Shown piece after piece: positions 1 through 7,713 of a stretch of 64,000 nucleotides of DNA (position 1 is the first letter of the stretch; every line of letters begins with the position of its first letter). The notes under the pieces are model-generated. The model was not told the origin of the DNA and searched no databases. It was given only the letters and a program-made list of their open reading frames with translations. The stretch spans positions 1 to 64,000 of the forward strand of contig NZ_JACGXN010000002.1 in assembly GCF_014138285.1 (NCBI RefSeq). Reading direction: 5' to 3'. The position numbers and the translations under genes are program-made. The stretch comes from Phyllobacterium myrsinacearum (lineage in GTDB: Bacteria > Pseudomonadota > Alphaproteobacteria > Rhizobiales > Rhizobiaceae).

Positions 1-2
1 CA

Positions 3-101
3 TCCACATTCCGCGCTAAAGATGGCTTCCCCTCGGCAGTTTATCAAAGCATTATCTCAATAGCTGAACTGTCCGGCGAAACGGGGGGCACTCCAAGGTA
101 G
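3..101 (+). CDS. possible 3' end of a gene entering from outside the window
   Basis: An open frame runs from the window edge to a TAG at 99-101 (about 32 codons, ending in ...GETGGTPR). It is too short to identify and has no visible start inside the window. It is listed only because nothing else explains the first hundred bases. It could equally be a chance frame. Confidence 0.2.
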   Translation, partial: STFRAKDGFPSAVYQSIISIAELSGETGGTPR

Positions 102-272
102 CATTCGCCGATCGAGGGAGCCCGCCCACCGTGATCATGCTTGCCACCCGTAGCCGAACGGCATTACTTGAGCATCGGGAGCATTCCCACTCCACCGGGC
201 CGTGCATTCGCCGATGAGTATCACTTCGGCTTTGGTCCTATTATGCTGAGCGGAAACAGGAGAGGATGATCT

Positions 273-704
273 ATGTTCACAAGAAGCGATGATGAGCGTA
301 GCGAAGCAGGCCGGAACGTGTTTGAGGCGATGCGCATCTTCAATTCCGAGTTGAGAAAAGCGACGAAGCTGGGTCTCAACATTGAGGTCCAGCAGTTGAA
401 AATGCTCACCTCTGACGGCATGGTCCCGATTATATCGGTCGCCGTTCATAACGCTCCAACCTTTGTACCGGCTCCAGAAGTTTCCGTGGACGACCCGGCT
501 CGGAGTGTTCGTTGTCAAAGTGCGATGCAGATCGTCTTTCAAAATACGGCAGAACGGGCCATGGCCGCTGGCTGGAGAGAACAAGAAGTCGCCGTGGCGT
601 TAGTTGATCTTGCCGACAATCATATGCTCACGCTCGGATCCAATCAGGAGATCATGAAAGCCACCAAAAAAGCGATTTCAAAACTCGGCTCACGTCGACG
701 TTAG
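273..704 (+). CDS. hypothetical protein (143 aa)
   Basis: I do not recognise this family. The ATG at 273 has a good AGGAGAGG-like ribosome site about 10 bases upstream. The protein is soluble-looking, with no signal peptide or membrane segment, and ends in a basic tail (SKLGSRRR). Its middle part is rich in small hydrophobic residues and its last 60 residues are predicted helical (QNTAERAMAAGWREQ...). It lies 45 bp upstream of the P-loop kinase gene on the same strand and may be co-transcribed with it. Function unknown. Confidence 0.6.
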   Translation: MFTRSDDERSEAGRNVFEAMRIFNSELRKATKLGLNIEVQQLKMLTSDGMVPIISVAVHNAPTFVPAPEVSVDDPARSVRCQSAMQIVFQNTAERAMAAGWREQEVAVALVDLADNHMLTLGSNQEIMKATKKAISKLGSRRR

Positions 705-749
705 TTAGCAGTGTTTTGCACCGACTAAAATTTACCGTGGGACGATCAA

Positions 750-1274
750 ATGAAACGCATCTTGATTGTAGGCTGTCCGGGTGCAGGAAAATCCACCGTG
801 GCGAAGCAACTGGCAGAGATGACGGGCCTCCCGCTTATCCATCTGGATCGTCACTATTGGCTTCCCGGCTGGAAAAGACCAGACAGCGCAGCCTGGCATA
901 TGACCGTGGAGAAATTGGTCGCCCAACCAGCCTGGATCATGGACGGCAACTACAGCGGCACTCTTGAGCCACGATTGCGCAGTGCGGACACGCTGATCCA
1001 TCTGGATTATCCGACGTGGCTGTGCGTGTGGCGGGTGATACGCAGGACGGCTCGCGGATGGGGCCACAATCGGGATAACGAGCTCGCACCGGAATGCAGG
1101 GAGCGTTTCGATTGGCAGTTTCTTCGCTTCGTCATCAGGTATCGACGGGAGCAAAGGGACCGAGACTTGGCACGCATGACCGAATTTTCCGGCGAGATTC
1201 ATCGGTTCACATCACCGACCGCTTTAAAGTCATTCGTCAGAACGATCAAACTGACGGCCAGTAGCAGATTATAA
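750..1274 (+). CDS. P-loop nucleotide kinase-like protein (adenylate kinase/FlaR-like)
   Basis: The 174-residue protein starts with a beta strand and a classic Walker A loop, GCPGAGKST, at residues 8-16. A conserved LIHLDRHYWLPGW block follows, as in the small AAA_17/adenylate-kinase-like proteins often annotated as FlaR or topology modulation proteins. A DGNYSGTL segment and an Arg-rich lid region (RRTARGWGHNRDNE) complete the usual pattern of this family. The length matches family members (about 170-180 aa). A phosphotransferase reaction on a small substrate is inferred from the fold; the substrate is not known. A GGGA ribosome site precedes the ATG. Confidence 0.8.
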   Translation: MKRILIVGCPGAGKSTVAKQLAEMTGLPLIHLDRHYWLPGWKRPDSAAWHMTVEKLVAQPAWIMDGNYSGTLEPRLRSADTLIHLDYPTWLCVWRVIRRTARGWGHNRDNELAPECRERFDWQFLRFVIRYRREQRDRDLARMTEFSGEIHRFTSPTALKSFVRTIKLTASSRL

Positions 1275-1392
1275 AGAGACCGCTATCGACGGGCATCAGT
1301 TACCGCATATCTGTCGCCTGTTTGTTCAGGCTACAGAGTGCTCGGAGGCGGTCGCGATGACCGACCTTGTCGGCGCATTCGACCCTGATTTG

Positions 1393-1656
1393 CGAAATTA
1401 GGTAGCAACCGCCACCAAAGTTAGTTTCTCTCATTCTCTGTCGGGCATCACTGCGATCGTCGTACCGTTTTCAGCAAACCCGGCCGATTGCTCTCTGCCA
1501 AATGCTCGCCAACAATCCTGAACCTCGGAAAAATTAGAATATAGCCGTACGACAATAATCTAATTTTATAGTCGTATGGCTATATTCTCGCGGAATGGGA
1601 TTTCAGGATATCAAATGAATTCATCTATGTTTGGTGGCGGTTGCTACCTAATTCCG
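1393..1656. mobile_element. MITE-like element, 264 bp, with 26-bp terminal inverted repeats and 8-bp target duplication
   Basis: The left end (1393-1418 region) and the right end (1631-1656 region) are inverted copies of the motif AATTAGGTAGCAACCGCC, continuing to ACCAAA. They match over 24 bases exactly and over 27 of 28 when extended outward. The element is flanked on both sides by the direct repeat CTGATTTG (1385-1392 and 1657-1664), which is the expected target-site duplication. No transposase is encoded inside, so it would be a non-autonomous element moved in trans by a transposase that makes 8-bp duplications. The interior carries an additional dyad at 1536-1588. Confidence 0.75.
1536..1588. 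promoter_or_regulatory. internal dyad of the MITE (possible operator or RNA hairpin)
   Basis: AGAATATAGCCGTACGAC at 1536-1553 and GTCGTATGGCTATATTCT at 1571-1588 are inverted copies with one mismatch, separated by 17 AT-rich bases. The right arm is itself nearly palindromic (ATAGTCGTATGGCTAT), similar in style to operators bound by small ribbon-helix-helix or AbrB-type regulators. It could be a protein-binding site captured by the element or the stem of a cruciform/hairpin. No adjacent regulator gene is visible. Confidence 0.45.
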
Positions 1657-1686
1657 CTGATTTGAGCGAATGCTTTCAATTTCTTT

Positions 1687-1885
1687 TAAAAAAGCCACAA
1701 ATCGGATGCGCGTGTTGCGTGTTGTCTCCCAAGACAATGCGAGACCCTGTTTCCTGATTATGATGAAGGCAGGCGGCTGGGTCTCTTCTTGAAATTGCCA
1801 TGTATCGAGCCCACGTTTGAATTGTTGTCGCTCTCCAGTGTCAACGCGAGGCGCGGCAATCCCACCCCCGTTATTGCCGGGCCTC
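1687..1885 (+). repeat. dispersed intergenic repeat, copy 1
   Basis: About 200 bp that reappear as a diverged reverse-complement copy at 11214-11405. Both copies keep the hairpin TTGTCTCCCAAGACAA (stem TTGTCT/AGACAA), an exact shared 25-base block around GGGTCTCTTCTTGAAATTGC, and matching ends around AAAAAGCCACAAA and GGCAATCCCA. Overall identity looks near 75-80% by eye. The translated frames do not stay aligned between copies, so it is probably a non-coding or decayed repeat family. It starts about 30 bp from the MITE at 1393-1656. Confidence 0.7.
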
Positions 1886-1935
1886 ACCTATGCCGGACGC
1901 GAGACAGACCACGCCGAATGCAAGCGAGCGCGGGA

Positions 1936-2322
1936 TCACTTCTTGGCGAAGGGCTTTTTATCTTTAGCCGTTGCGAGGGTTTTCCCGGTAGCATCCAGTG
2001 CTTTTACCGTTATTGAATAGTAATGTGTACCTTCCGGCGGGCACGGTCCTTTGTACTTAACCGCTCCGTATGGCAGAGAGGCCTGCCCCGTATAGGCAAC
2101 TTTCCCGCCACCGTGATTGAAATCGATTGCGTTGGTATCCACCATTTTGACTTCAAGTTGTGTGGTTCCTTTAGGGACATCGCTCAATTTGATAGGCGGT
2201 GTGTTCGAGTCAAAACACTTCTTTGTCTGTCCCCACTCAAACGAGATACCCATTGCCGATGCACTCGTCATCATTGCTGCAGTCATGCATATTGTCAGAG
2301 CTGTTCTCAATTTAATCCCCAC
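1936..2322 (-). CDS. PEBP-family exported protein (YbhB/YbcL-like)
   Basis: The mature part contains the hallmarks of bacterial phosphatidylethanolamine-binding-like proteins: PPIKLSDVPKGTTQL, then VDTNAIDFNHGGGKV, then the ligand-site block YKGPCPPEGTHYYS and the ending VKALDATGKTLA. An N-terminal hydrophobic stretch ending in TSASA looks like a signal peptide, so the protein should be periplasmic. The frame stays open up to a GTG at 2373, but a GTG at 2322 or a TTG at 2310 with GGGG upstream gives a normal signal peptide. The start is therefore uncertain. It is shorter (about 120-128 aa) than typical 150-180 aa members. The ligand is unknown. Confidence 0.7.
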   Translation of the reverse strand: MGIKLRTALTICMTAAMMTSASAMGISFEWGQTKKCFDSNTPPIKLSDVPKGTTQLEVKMVDTNAIDFNHGGGKVAYTGQASLPYGAVKYKGPCPPEGTHYYSITVKALDATGKTLATAKDKKPFAKK

Positions 2323-2676
2323 CCCATTTTTACCGCCAGCGCATTGGCATTTGGCGTCAGCAAAACATCTCACATGAGTCCCGATAAAGAAAACGGGTTT
2401 TGCTGGTTTTATTTTGGAACCGCACTTTCGACGTGCTTATTACTGGATGTTTTAACGAAAGCACGCGTTTATTATCAATGCAGGAAAGGTCAATTGATGT
2501 GCGCCCTTATCAATAGAGATAACAATTACGCCTGAGAAATGACATTTGTTCTCATTGAGACTGATCTTTTATAATTGATTGAACTATAGCGGATTTAACA
2601 CTCGACGTCGCTTTCCCGACAACCTAAAAACAATCGAAAGAGTGTTGGCCTAGACTTGAACTATGTTGAGGTGTGC
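2323..2676. other. intergenic region upstream of vgrG
   Basis: About 350 bp between the divergent PEBP and vgrG genes. It is AT-rich and must hold both promoters, but I see no strong dyad, operator or RNA structure. A GAGG ribosome site at 2668-2671 serves the ATG of vgrG at 2677. Confidence 0.5.
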
Positions 2677-5091
2677 ATGGAATATGAGTTCTCGGACGCC
2701 GGTTTGATTCAGGCTGATCGCATTCTTCGCATCTCGACGTCGCTTGGTACGGATGTTCTTCTGTCCGAAAAGATGGATGTTCACGAAGAGATCAACGGCC
2801 TGTTCGTGATCGGAATTGACGTCAAATCCAAGCGAACCGACATCAGGGCCGATGAACTTGTTGGCACGTTGGCTGATGTTTCCCTTGAGGTTGCCTATGG
2901 CGAGCGCCGACCATGGAATGGACTTATAACGGGCTTTCGGGAAGGGCCGCCTGTTTCCCGAGGACTTCGCTCCTACAAGCTGACCATCCGCCCGCAATTA
3001 TGGCTGCTGTCCCAGCGCTCGGACTGCCGCATCTGGATGGATATGACCACGCTGCAGGTCGTGGAGACTCTGGTTTCGGAGCATGGGATCAAGGCAGCTG
3101 TAACTGGTGGTGTTGTCACACCTCCGGTGCCAATCCATTATTCTGTTCAATGGAACGAGACCGATCTTGCCTATCTCACGCGTCGCTTGGAATATGATGG
3201 TCTGTTCTATTGGTTCGAGCACAAGGATGGTGAACATACCCTCCACGTGGCCAGTCATCCTTATGGCTATACGCAAGGGCCGGAAACGGATGTCAGGTTT
3301 GCAGCGGGCTCAACCGACAGAAATCACATCAGCGAGTTTGCAAGAGATTATCAATTCACGCCGGGAAAACGCGCCGGAGGTGACTGGAATTTTGAAATGC
3401 CCAAGGGGCCGCAAGGGGCAACGACCCCCTCCCTTGTGTCACTGCCGAAGAATGCCGAGTACGAGCTTTTTCACTATCCATCAAAGGCCCTGGACCAATC
3501 CACCAATGATCAAGCCTCAAAATTACGCATGCAGGCGGTTGAAGCGGACCACGAGAAGATCGAGGGACATTCAACTGTCAGAACACTGGCTGCAGGACGG
3601 CGTTTCAAGCCGTATGAAGTAGCACACGCCGATCATGTCTTTGAAGAGTATGTGGTCACGGCGATTGTCCATCGTATAGTCGATCATTCCTACGAGACGG
3701 TGCAGGACGGTGAACTGGATTACAGCAATTCATTCATCGCGCTTCCCAGCCGGTTGCCCGCAACGCCGCATCGTCATACGCCCAACCCGCGCGTTGATGG
3801 TTCGCAGGTTGCCATCGTTGCAGGCCCCCCGGGAGAGGAAATCCATCCGGACGAATACGGGCGGATCAAGGTCTGGTTCCCGTGGCAGCGCAACCGTGCC
3901 AGAAAAGATGGTTCCGACACCTGCTGGATCCGCGTCATGCAATCATGGGCTGGCAGCACCTTCGGATCACAGATCATCCCACGCATCGGTATGGAAGTCA
4001 TGGTTACCTATCTCGAAGGTGATCCCGACAGACCTGTTGTCACCGGGGTTGTGCCCAATCCGAGCACCAAAGTCCCGTATACGCTACCTGAAAACAAAAC
4101 ACGTTCGGTTATAAGATCAAATTCGCACAAGAGTAGCGGGTTCAATGAGATAACGCTTGAGGACAAGACGGCGGAAGAAAATCTGTTCCTCCACGCGCAA
4201 AAAGACCAGACGAGGCGCGTTCTCAACAACAGCACTGCCCGGATCGACAATCACGACATTCATTCAGTTGGAGGTAATCGCTCTGTTGAGGTTGCCAGGA
4301 ACCAGAAGCATGAAGTTGGTGGATCAATGCATCTGACTGTTGGCGGCACAGGTCCGCAGGCAAAGGGCGAAGCTAACCGGCATAGGCAGATGGCCGAAGT
4401 AACGGCACAGATCATGAAAGAGGCGGCAAAACAGTCCGGCTATGCTGCCGATATCGACGCCTACGCCGATGCCATCCGCAAGTTGATGCTGGGCTTCTTT
4501 GAGGGAGAAAGTCTGAAAGGCCGCGATGGCGTAGTTGCGGGTTCCAGTCCCGGGGCTGATGCAGGAACCAAGCTTGCCAAGGCTGGTAGCAAGGTTGGCG
4601 AGGGAACAGGGGAACTCCTGCGGGAAAGCGGTATTCTCAACACCTTTGTCAGTCAGTTCCAGTCTGACACAGTCGGCATAGCGCGGGTTGAGCAGATTGG
4701 CGCAACCAAGGTAACTAATGTCGGTAAAACCCGTCAGCTGAATGTCGGGGATACCGATGTTACAACCATTGGTTCCACACAAGAGACACATGTCGGAAAG
4801 CACAAGGCCATCAACGTTGGCGATACATTCGACATTGAGGTGGGCAAGCGGTTTTCGGTTAAGGTTGGTGGCAATTCACTGGTCATGGACAGTAACGGAC
4901 TCATCACCATCAAGGCCGCAACCATGAGTATCGTGAAGGGTGGTGGCGCACAACTCACAATCGGCCCCGGCCCTATCCTTTACACCCCCGTTCTTGTAAA
5001 GGGAGGTTCGCCTGGTCCCGATGCACCGGGCGTTCCGAACAAGACGCGCAAGCCCTTTGCCGAAGAGTGTCCGGAAGAGACAAAAGCCTGA
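2677..5091 (+). CDS. vgrG: type VI secretion system tip protein VgrG
   Basis: VgrG forms the trimeric spike at the tip of the contractile type VI tail and carries effectors out of the cell. The N-terminal ~370 residues follow the gp27-like fold, with motifs such as NETDLAYLTRRLEYDGLFYWFEH. The gp5-like OB domain follows, with EIHPDEYGRIKVWFPW and WIRVMQSWAGSTFGSQIIPRIGMEVMV. The C terminus is a beta-helix needle with repeats such as TKVTNVGKTRQLNVG, GSTQETHVGKHKAINVG and GDTFDIEVGKRFSVKVGG. An Ala/Gly-rich helical stretch of about 100 residues (roughly 560-665) interrupts the needle. The frame is open from a TTG at 2656, but ATG 2677 has the better GAGG site. No sheath, baseplate or ATPase genes are present, so this is an orphan VgrG cassette. 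Confidence 0.95.
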   Translation: MEYEFSDAGLIQADRILRISTSLGTDVLLSEKMDVHEEINGLFVIGIDVKSKRTDIRADELVGTLADVSLEVAYGERRPWNGLITGFREGPPVSRGLRSYKLTIRPQLWLLSQRSDCRIWMDMTTLQVVETLVSEHGIKAAVTGGVVTPPVPIHYSVQWNETDLAYLTRRLEYDGLFYWFEHKDGEHTLHVASHPYGYTQGPETDVRFAAGSTDRNHISEFARDYQFTPGKRAGGDWNFEMPKGPQGATTPSLVSLPKNAEYELFHYPSKALDQSTNDQASKLRMQAVEADHEKIEGHSTVRTLAAGRRFKPYEVAHADHVFEEYVVTAIVHRIVDHSYETVQDGELDYSNSFIALPSRLPATPHRHTPNPRVDGSQVAIVAGPPGEEIHPDEYGRIKVWFPWQRNRARKDGSDTCWIRVMQSWAGSTFGSQIIPRIGMEVMVTYLEGDPDRPVVTGVVPNPSTKVPYTLPENKTRSVIRSNSHKSSGFNEITLEDKTAEENLFLHAQKDQTRRVLNNSTARIDNHDIHSVGGNRSVEVARNQKHEVGGSMHLTVGGTGPQAKGEANRHRQMAEVTAQIMKEAAKQSGYAADIDAYADAIRKLMLGFFEGESLKGRDGVVAGSSPGADAGTKLAKAGSKVGEGTGELLRESGILNTFVSQFQSDTVGIARVEQIGATKVTNVGKTRQLNVGDTDVTTIGSTQETHVGKHKAINVGDTFDIEVGKRFSVKVGGNSLVMDSNGLITIKAATMSIVKGGGAQLTIGPGPILYTPVLVKGGSPGPDAPGVPNKTRKPFAEECPEETKA

Positions 5092-5093
5092 CC

Positions 5094-6296
5094 ATGGTGG
5101 ATACAGAGAAGCAAGAAAGCCACGGTGCATTCTCGTCAGGCAGCGTTAGTCCTGCAGTCACTCCGGCCGCATTCACGGTGCCTGTTGACGTGTTGCTCGG
5201 TAATCTCTGGCAAAAAACCGACGAGGATTTGTCGGTCTGGGCGTTGCTTGACGGACAATGGGTGCCGGATTTATGTACGCATCTCATTGAAAGCGGCCTG
5301 GAGTTCTGTAGCCTGTTTGAAGGCCCCCTCACGCAGGCGCGAATTCTCAACAGCCCATATCTTGTGCGTCTGGAGCGAAACCATAGTTTTACCAACTGGC
5401 TGCTTGCAGAAGGCTGGGGGAATGGCTGGGGCATATATTTCCAGGCATCTATGCAGCACGGCAAACGTCTTTATCCAGACACCCCCTCGCCGCACATTGC
5501 CAAGCGCCGCATCAAGGGGGAGTTTTTTGGTTCGGAAGGGCTGGAAGATGATGAAGAGACTATCGCCTTGTTATTGCGCAAACATTTCCGCCGGTTCACT
5601 CGTATAGAGTTTGAGGATGACGGTCGCATTGTAGCCTTCCGTTTCTTTGATCCGGCTGTACTACGTATTTACCTAACTCATTGCACTCCAGAGGAACTCG
5701 ACGCGTTCTTTGGTCCGGTCAGATTCTTCCTTACTGAACGGTTCAGTGAGGCCGATACCCTCAACCGTTCCCACGAAATGCTCGTATTCTCGCGCGGCCT
5801 CGACACAGAGGCCATTGACGATAGACAATATCAATCCTCGCAACTGCGCGTGCAGATGCTCGATCTTGCGCAAATGGAGGTCATCCCCTTTATTCTTCCG
5901 GAAGCACGAATAGGAACTGCCTCGCGTTCGTCGCCCTATATGATGATCCGAAGCGGACATATTGAAGCGTTCCGGGAAGAAGAGACGAAACTGGAAATCG
6001 ACAGGATTGCCAACGCTCTTTGTAAAAGATTTCCAGAAAAGAATCTTGACCGTGGGTATCTGCACGAACTGATCGGCGACCAGGCACGGTTAGGCAAACG
6101 ATTCAATATTGATACAGAGAACGAGCTTCTTGCCCTGTCGTCATGTCGTCTCACCTTGGGCGAAATTTATTCGCAGCAGCCGCTTATCAAGCGGCTTTTA
6201 GAGGAAAATCTTGTGAGTAAAAACATAACTCTTGCAGAAGATCTGATCCAGGCGAGCGAGTATTACGCAGGCATGGCACCGGAGGGGACGCTGTAA
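5094..6296 (+). CDS. DUF4123 domain protein (VgrG-effector adaptor)
   Basis: Residues about 30-160 match the DUF4123 pattern: WALLDGQWVPDL, then LFEGPLTQARILNSPYLVRL, a Trp/Gly-rich block (LLAEGWGNGWGIYF), and the closing FRFFDPAVLRIYL. DUF4123 proteins (also called TEC/Tap) load a specific effector onto VgrG without being exported. The C-terminal ~200 residues are unrecognised and may contact the effector. The ATG lies 2 bases after the vgrG stop; an in-frame GTG at 5067 would overlap vgrG instead. The next gene begins immediately after its stop codon, as expected for a VgrG-adaptor-effector operon. Confidence 0.88.
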   Translation: MVDTEKQESHGAFSSGSVSPAVTPAAFTVPVDVLLGNLWQKTDEDLSVWALLDGQWVPDLCTHLIESGLEFCSLFEGPLTQARILNSPYLVRLERNHSFTNWLLAEGWGNGWGIYFQASMQHGKRLYPDTPSPHIAKRRIKGEFFGSEGLEDDEETIALLLRKHFRRFTRIEFEDDGRIVAFRFFDPAVLRIYLTHCTPEELDAFFGPVRFFLTERFSEADTLNRSHEMLVFSRGLDTEAIDDRQYQSSQLRVQMLDLAQMEVIPFILPEARIGTASRSSPYMMIRSGHIEAFREEETKLEIDRIANALCKRFPEKNLDRGYLHELIGDQARLGKRFNIDTENELLALSSCRLTLGEIYSQQPLIKRLLEENLVSKNITLAEDLIQASEYYAGMAPEGTL

Positions 6297-6950
6297 ATGG
6301 TGGAACTTCTTCAAGACCCGGCAGCAGAAAAGGTCGCAAATCGAATTACAGAAGAACAGGCGCGTCAAGCGGAAGAAAAAAAGCTCAATGACATTTGCGC
6401 TACCTGCACGTTCCAAATAACGATCTATGCCGGTTTTGAACCACCTGATACACTGGTCGGACATTCTTGGATACAAGTTGACGATGTCGATCCTTCAACC
6501 TGTAGGAAGAAAGGTGTAATCGTTAGAGGGTTTTGGCCGAAAGATCCGTTTAACTTCACAGATTTGAAGCAAGGCGTCTTTGGCGTTCCGGGTATTGTTA
6601 ATAACGATGCGGACAAAATCGGCCCAGGGTCCGACCATCCAGTACAAGCACATAAAACCTTCACAATTAGCTGCTCTCAAGCTGTTAGAGCAAAAAAAGA
6701 AATAGAAAAATGGGAGAAAGCTCCAGGCACTTATCATGGATATGCACGAATGTGCGCGACATTTGCCTTGACTGTCTTACGAGCTGCTGGACAAGATTTG
6801 CCAAATGCAAGTTCTGAAGTGCCGGACCCGGAGGGTACGATCGCCAAAGAAACAATTGGCTTAGCAATCCCAATCTATTCTGGTGTCGAGACCCCTGTAG
6901 GTATTTATCACGCCATAACGGGAAAGAAGATCACCGATGTTATTAAATAA
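6297..6950 (+). CDS. candidate T6SS effector, permuted papain-like cysteine hydrolase
   Basis: This 217-residue protein starts directly at the stop of the adaptor gene (TAA-ATG), the position where effectors sit. It has a GHSWIQVD motif (His56) and, about 95 residues later, YARMCATFALTVLRAAG (Cys153). A His-first, Cys-later order is typical of permuted NlpC/P60 and LRAT-like hydrolases that cleave peptidoglycan peptides or acyl chains. The target is not deducible here. There is no signal peptide, consistent with delivery by VgrG. The 3' part is more AT-rich than its neighbours. The enzyme class is inferred from motifs only; the effector role is inferred from position. Confidence 0.6.
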   Translation: MVELLQDPAAEKVANRITEEQARQAEEKKLNDICATCTFQITIYAGFEPPDTLVGHSWIQVDDVDPSTCRKKGVIVRGFWPKDPFNFTDLKQGVFGVPGIVNNDADKIGPGSDHPVQAHKTFTISCSQAVRAKKEIEKWEKAPGTYHGYARMCATFALTVLRAAGQDLPNASSEVPDPEGTIAKETIGLAIPIYSGVETPVGIYHAITGKKITDVIK

Positions 6951-7365
6951 CATTTGCAAATTAACGATCACATCATTCACTCTTTTTACATTTGGATCGC
7001 TCGTATGGGGAAATGAGATGGACGAAAGCAGGCAGACCATAACAAATTGCAAGTGTACGGGATTGAGCTTTTCATTAAGTCACGCAGTTAAAGATATTGC
7101 GGAAATGAGGTCGATAACTATTAACGCCGGGAGTCCGGGGCATTTCAATTTTCGTAGAGGAATGACATTAGGATCTAGTGAATTAAATAATATAAGATCA
7201 ATATCAATAAATAATAATGATATTGTTATTGAATTGGACACTTCGTATGCCAATGATCCTGATATCCAGAAATTTGAATTCAATAATGTGCAAGAAGAGT
7301 GTCTAGATAATATACGTTCCTTAATTCCACTTCTTGAGGGTCGCATTGGCACGCAAAATAAATAA
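6937..7365 (+). CDS. candidate periplasmic immunity protein
   Basis: The 142-residue product begins with a signal-peptide-like stretch (ICKLTITSFTLFTFGSLVWG) followed by a soluble domain with four or more Cys, including a CKC pair. Its start overlaps the end of the effector gene by 14 bp, the usual arrangement for effector-immunity pairs. The sequence is strikingly AT-rich (long runs of AAT/ATA codons around 7180-7240), unlike the flanking genes, which suggests recent acquisition. I do not recognise the family. A periplasmic immunity protein fits an effector that attacks the cell envelope; this is inference. Confidence 0.55.
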   Translation: MLLNNICKLTITSFTLFTFGSLVWGNEMDESRQTITNCKCTGLSFSLSHAVKDIAEMRSITINAGSPGHFNFRRGMTLGSSELNNIRSISINNNDIVIELDTSYANDPDIQKFEFNNVQEECLDNIRSLIPLLEGRIGTQNK

Positions 7366-7466
7366 TTGAAATCTTTATCTCTCCATGCTTGATCTCATCA
7401 ATGAGAATAGGCCCTACGATCCTATAACGTCCGCCGAGATGGCGTCACTATTGGGATGGGACAGAG

Positions 7467-7658
7467 CGGGGTGGATTCGTCAAAACCTTCAAGCGCGACT
7501 ATGTCTCTGTCAATCCCATTCCCGACACCGAAACCGTCATCGCCAAGTTCCCGTTGTGGTTCTAGCGCTACAACACGCTTCACCCGCACAAGGCATTAGG
7601 CTATCAGTCGCCGCGGGAGTTCTTGAACCGTCAAACAGAAATTGGAGAAGCTGCCTGA
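7467..7658 (+). pseudogene. remnant of an IS3-family (IS2-like) transposase OrfB, C-terminal end
   Basis: The frame reads GGFVKTFKRDYVSVNPIPDT, then VIAKFPLWF, a TAG stop (7563-7565) where Glu is usual, then RYNTLHPHKALGYQSPREFL to a TGA at 7656-7658. This is the C-terminal DDE end of IS3-family OrfB, including the HPHKALGYQSPREF signature. About 80% of the gene is missing and no terminal inverted repeat was found, so it is an inactive scar directly behind the T6SS cassette. Confidence 0.75.
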
Positions 7659-7713
7659 ATTGAGATCTCATGCCGCTTAGCGCTGAAAATTTAGGGAGCG
7701 ATAGTTCTGAAGA

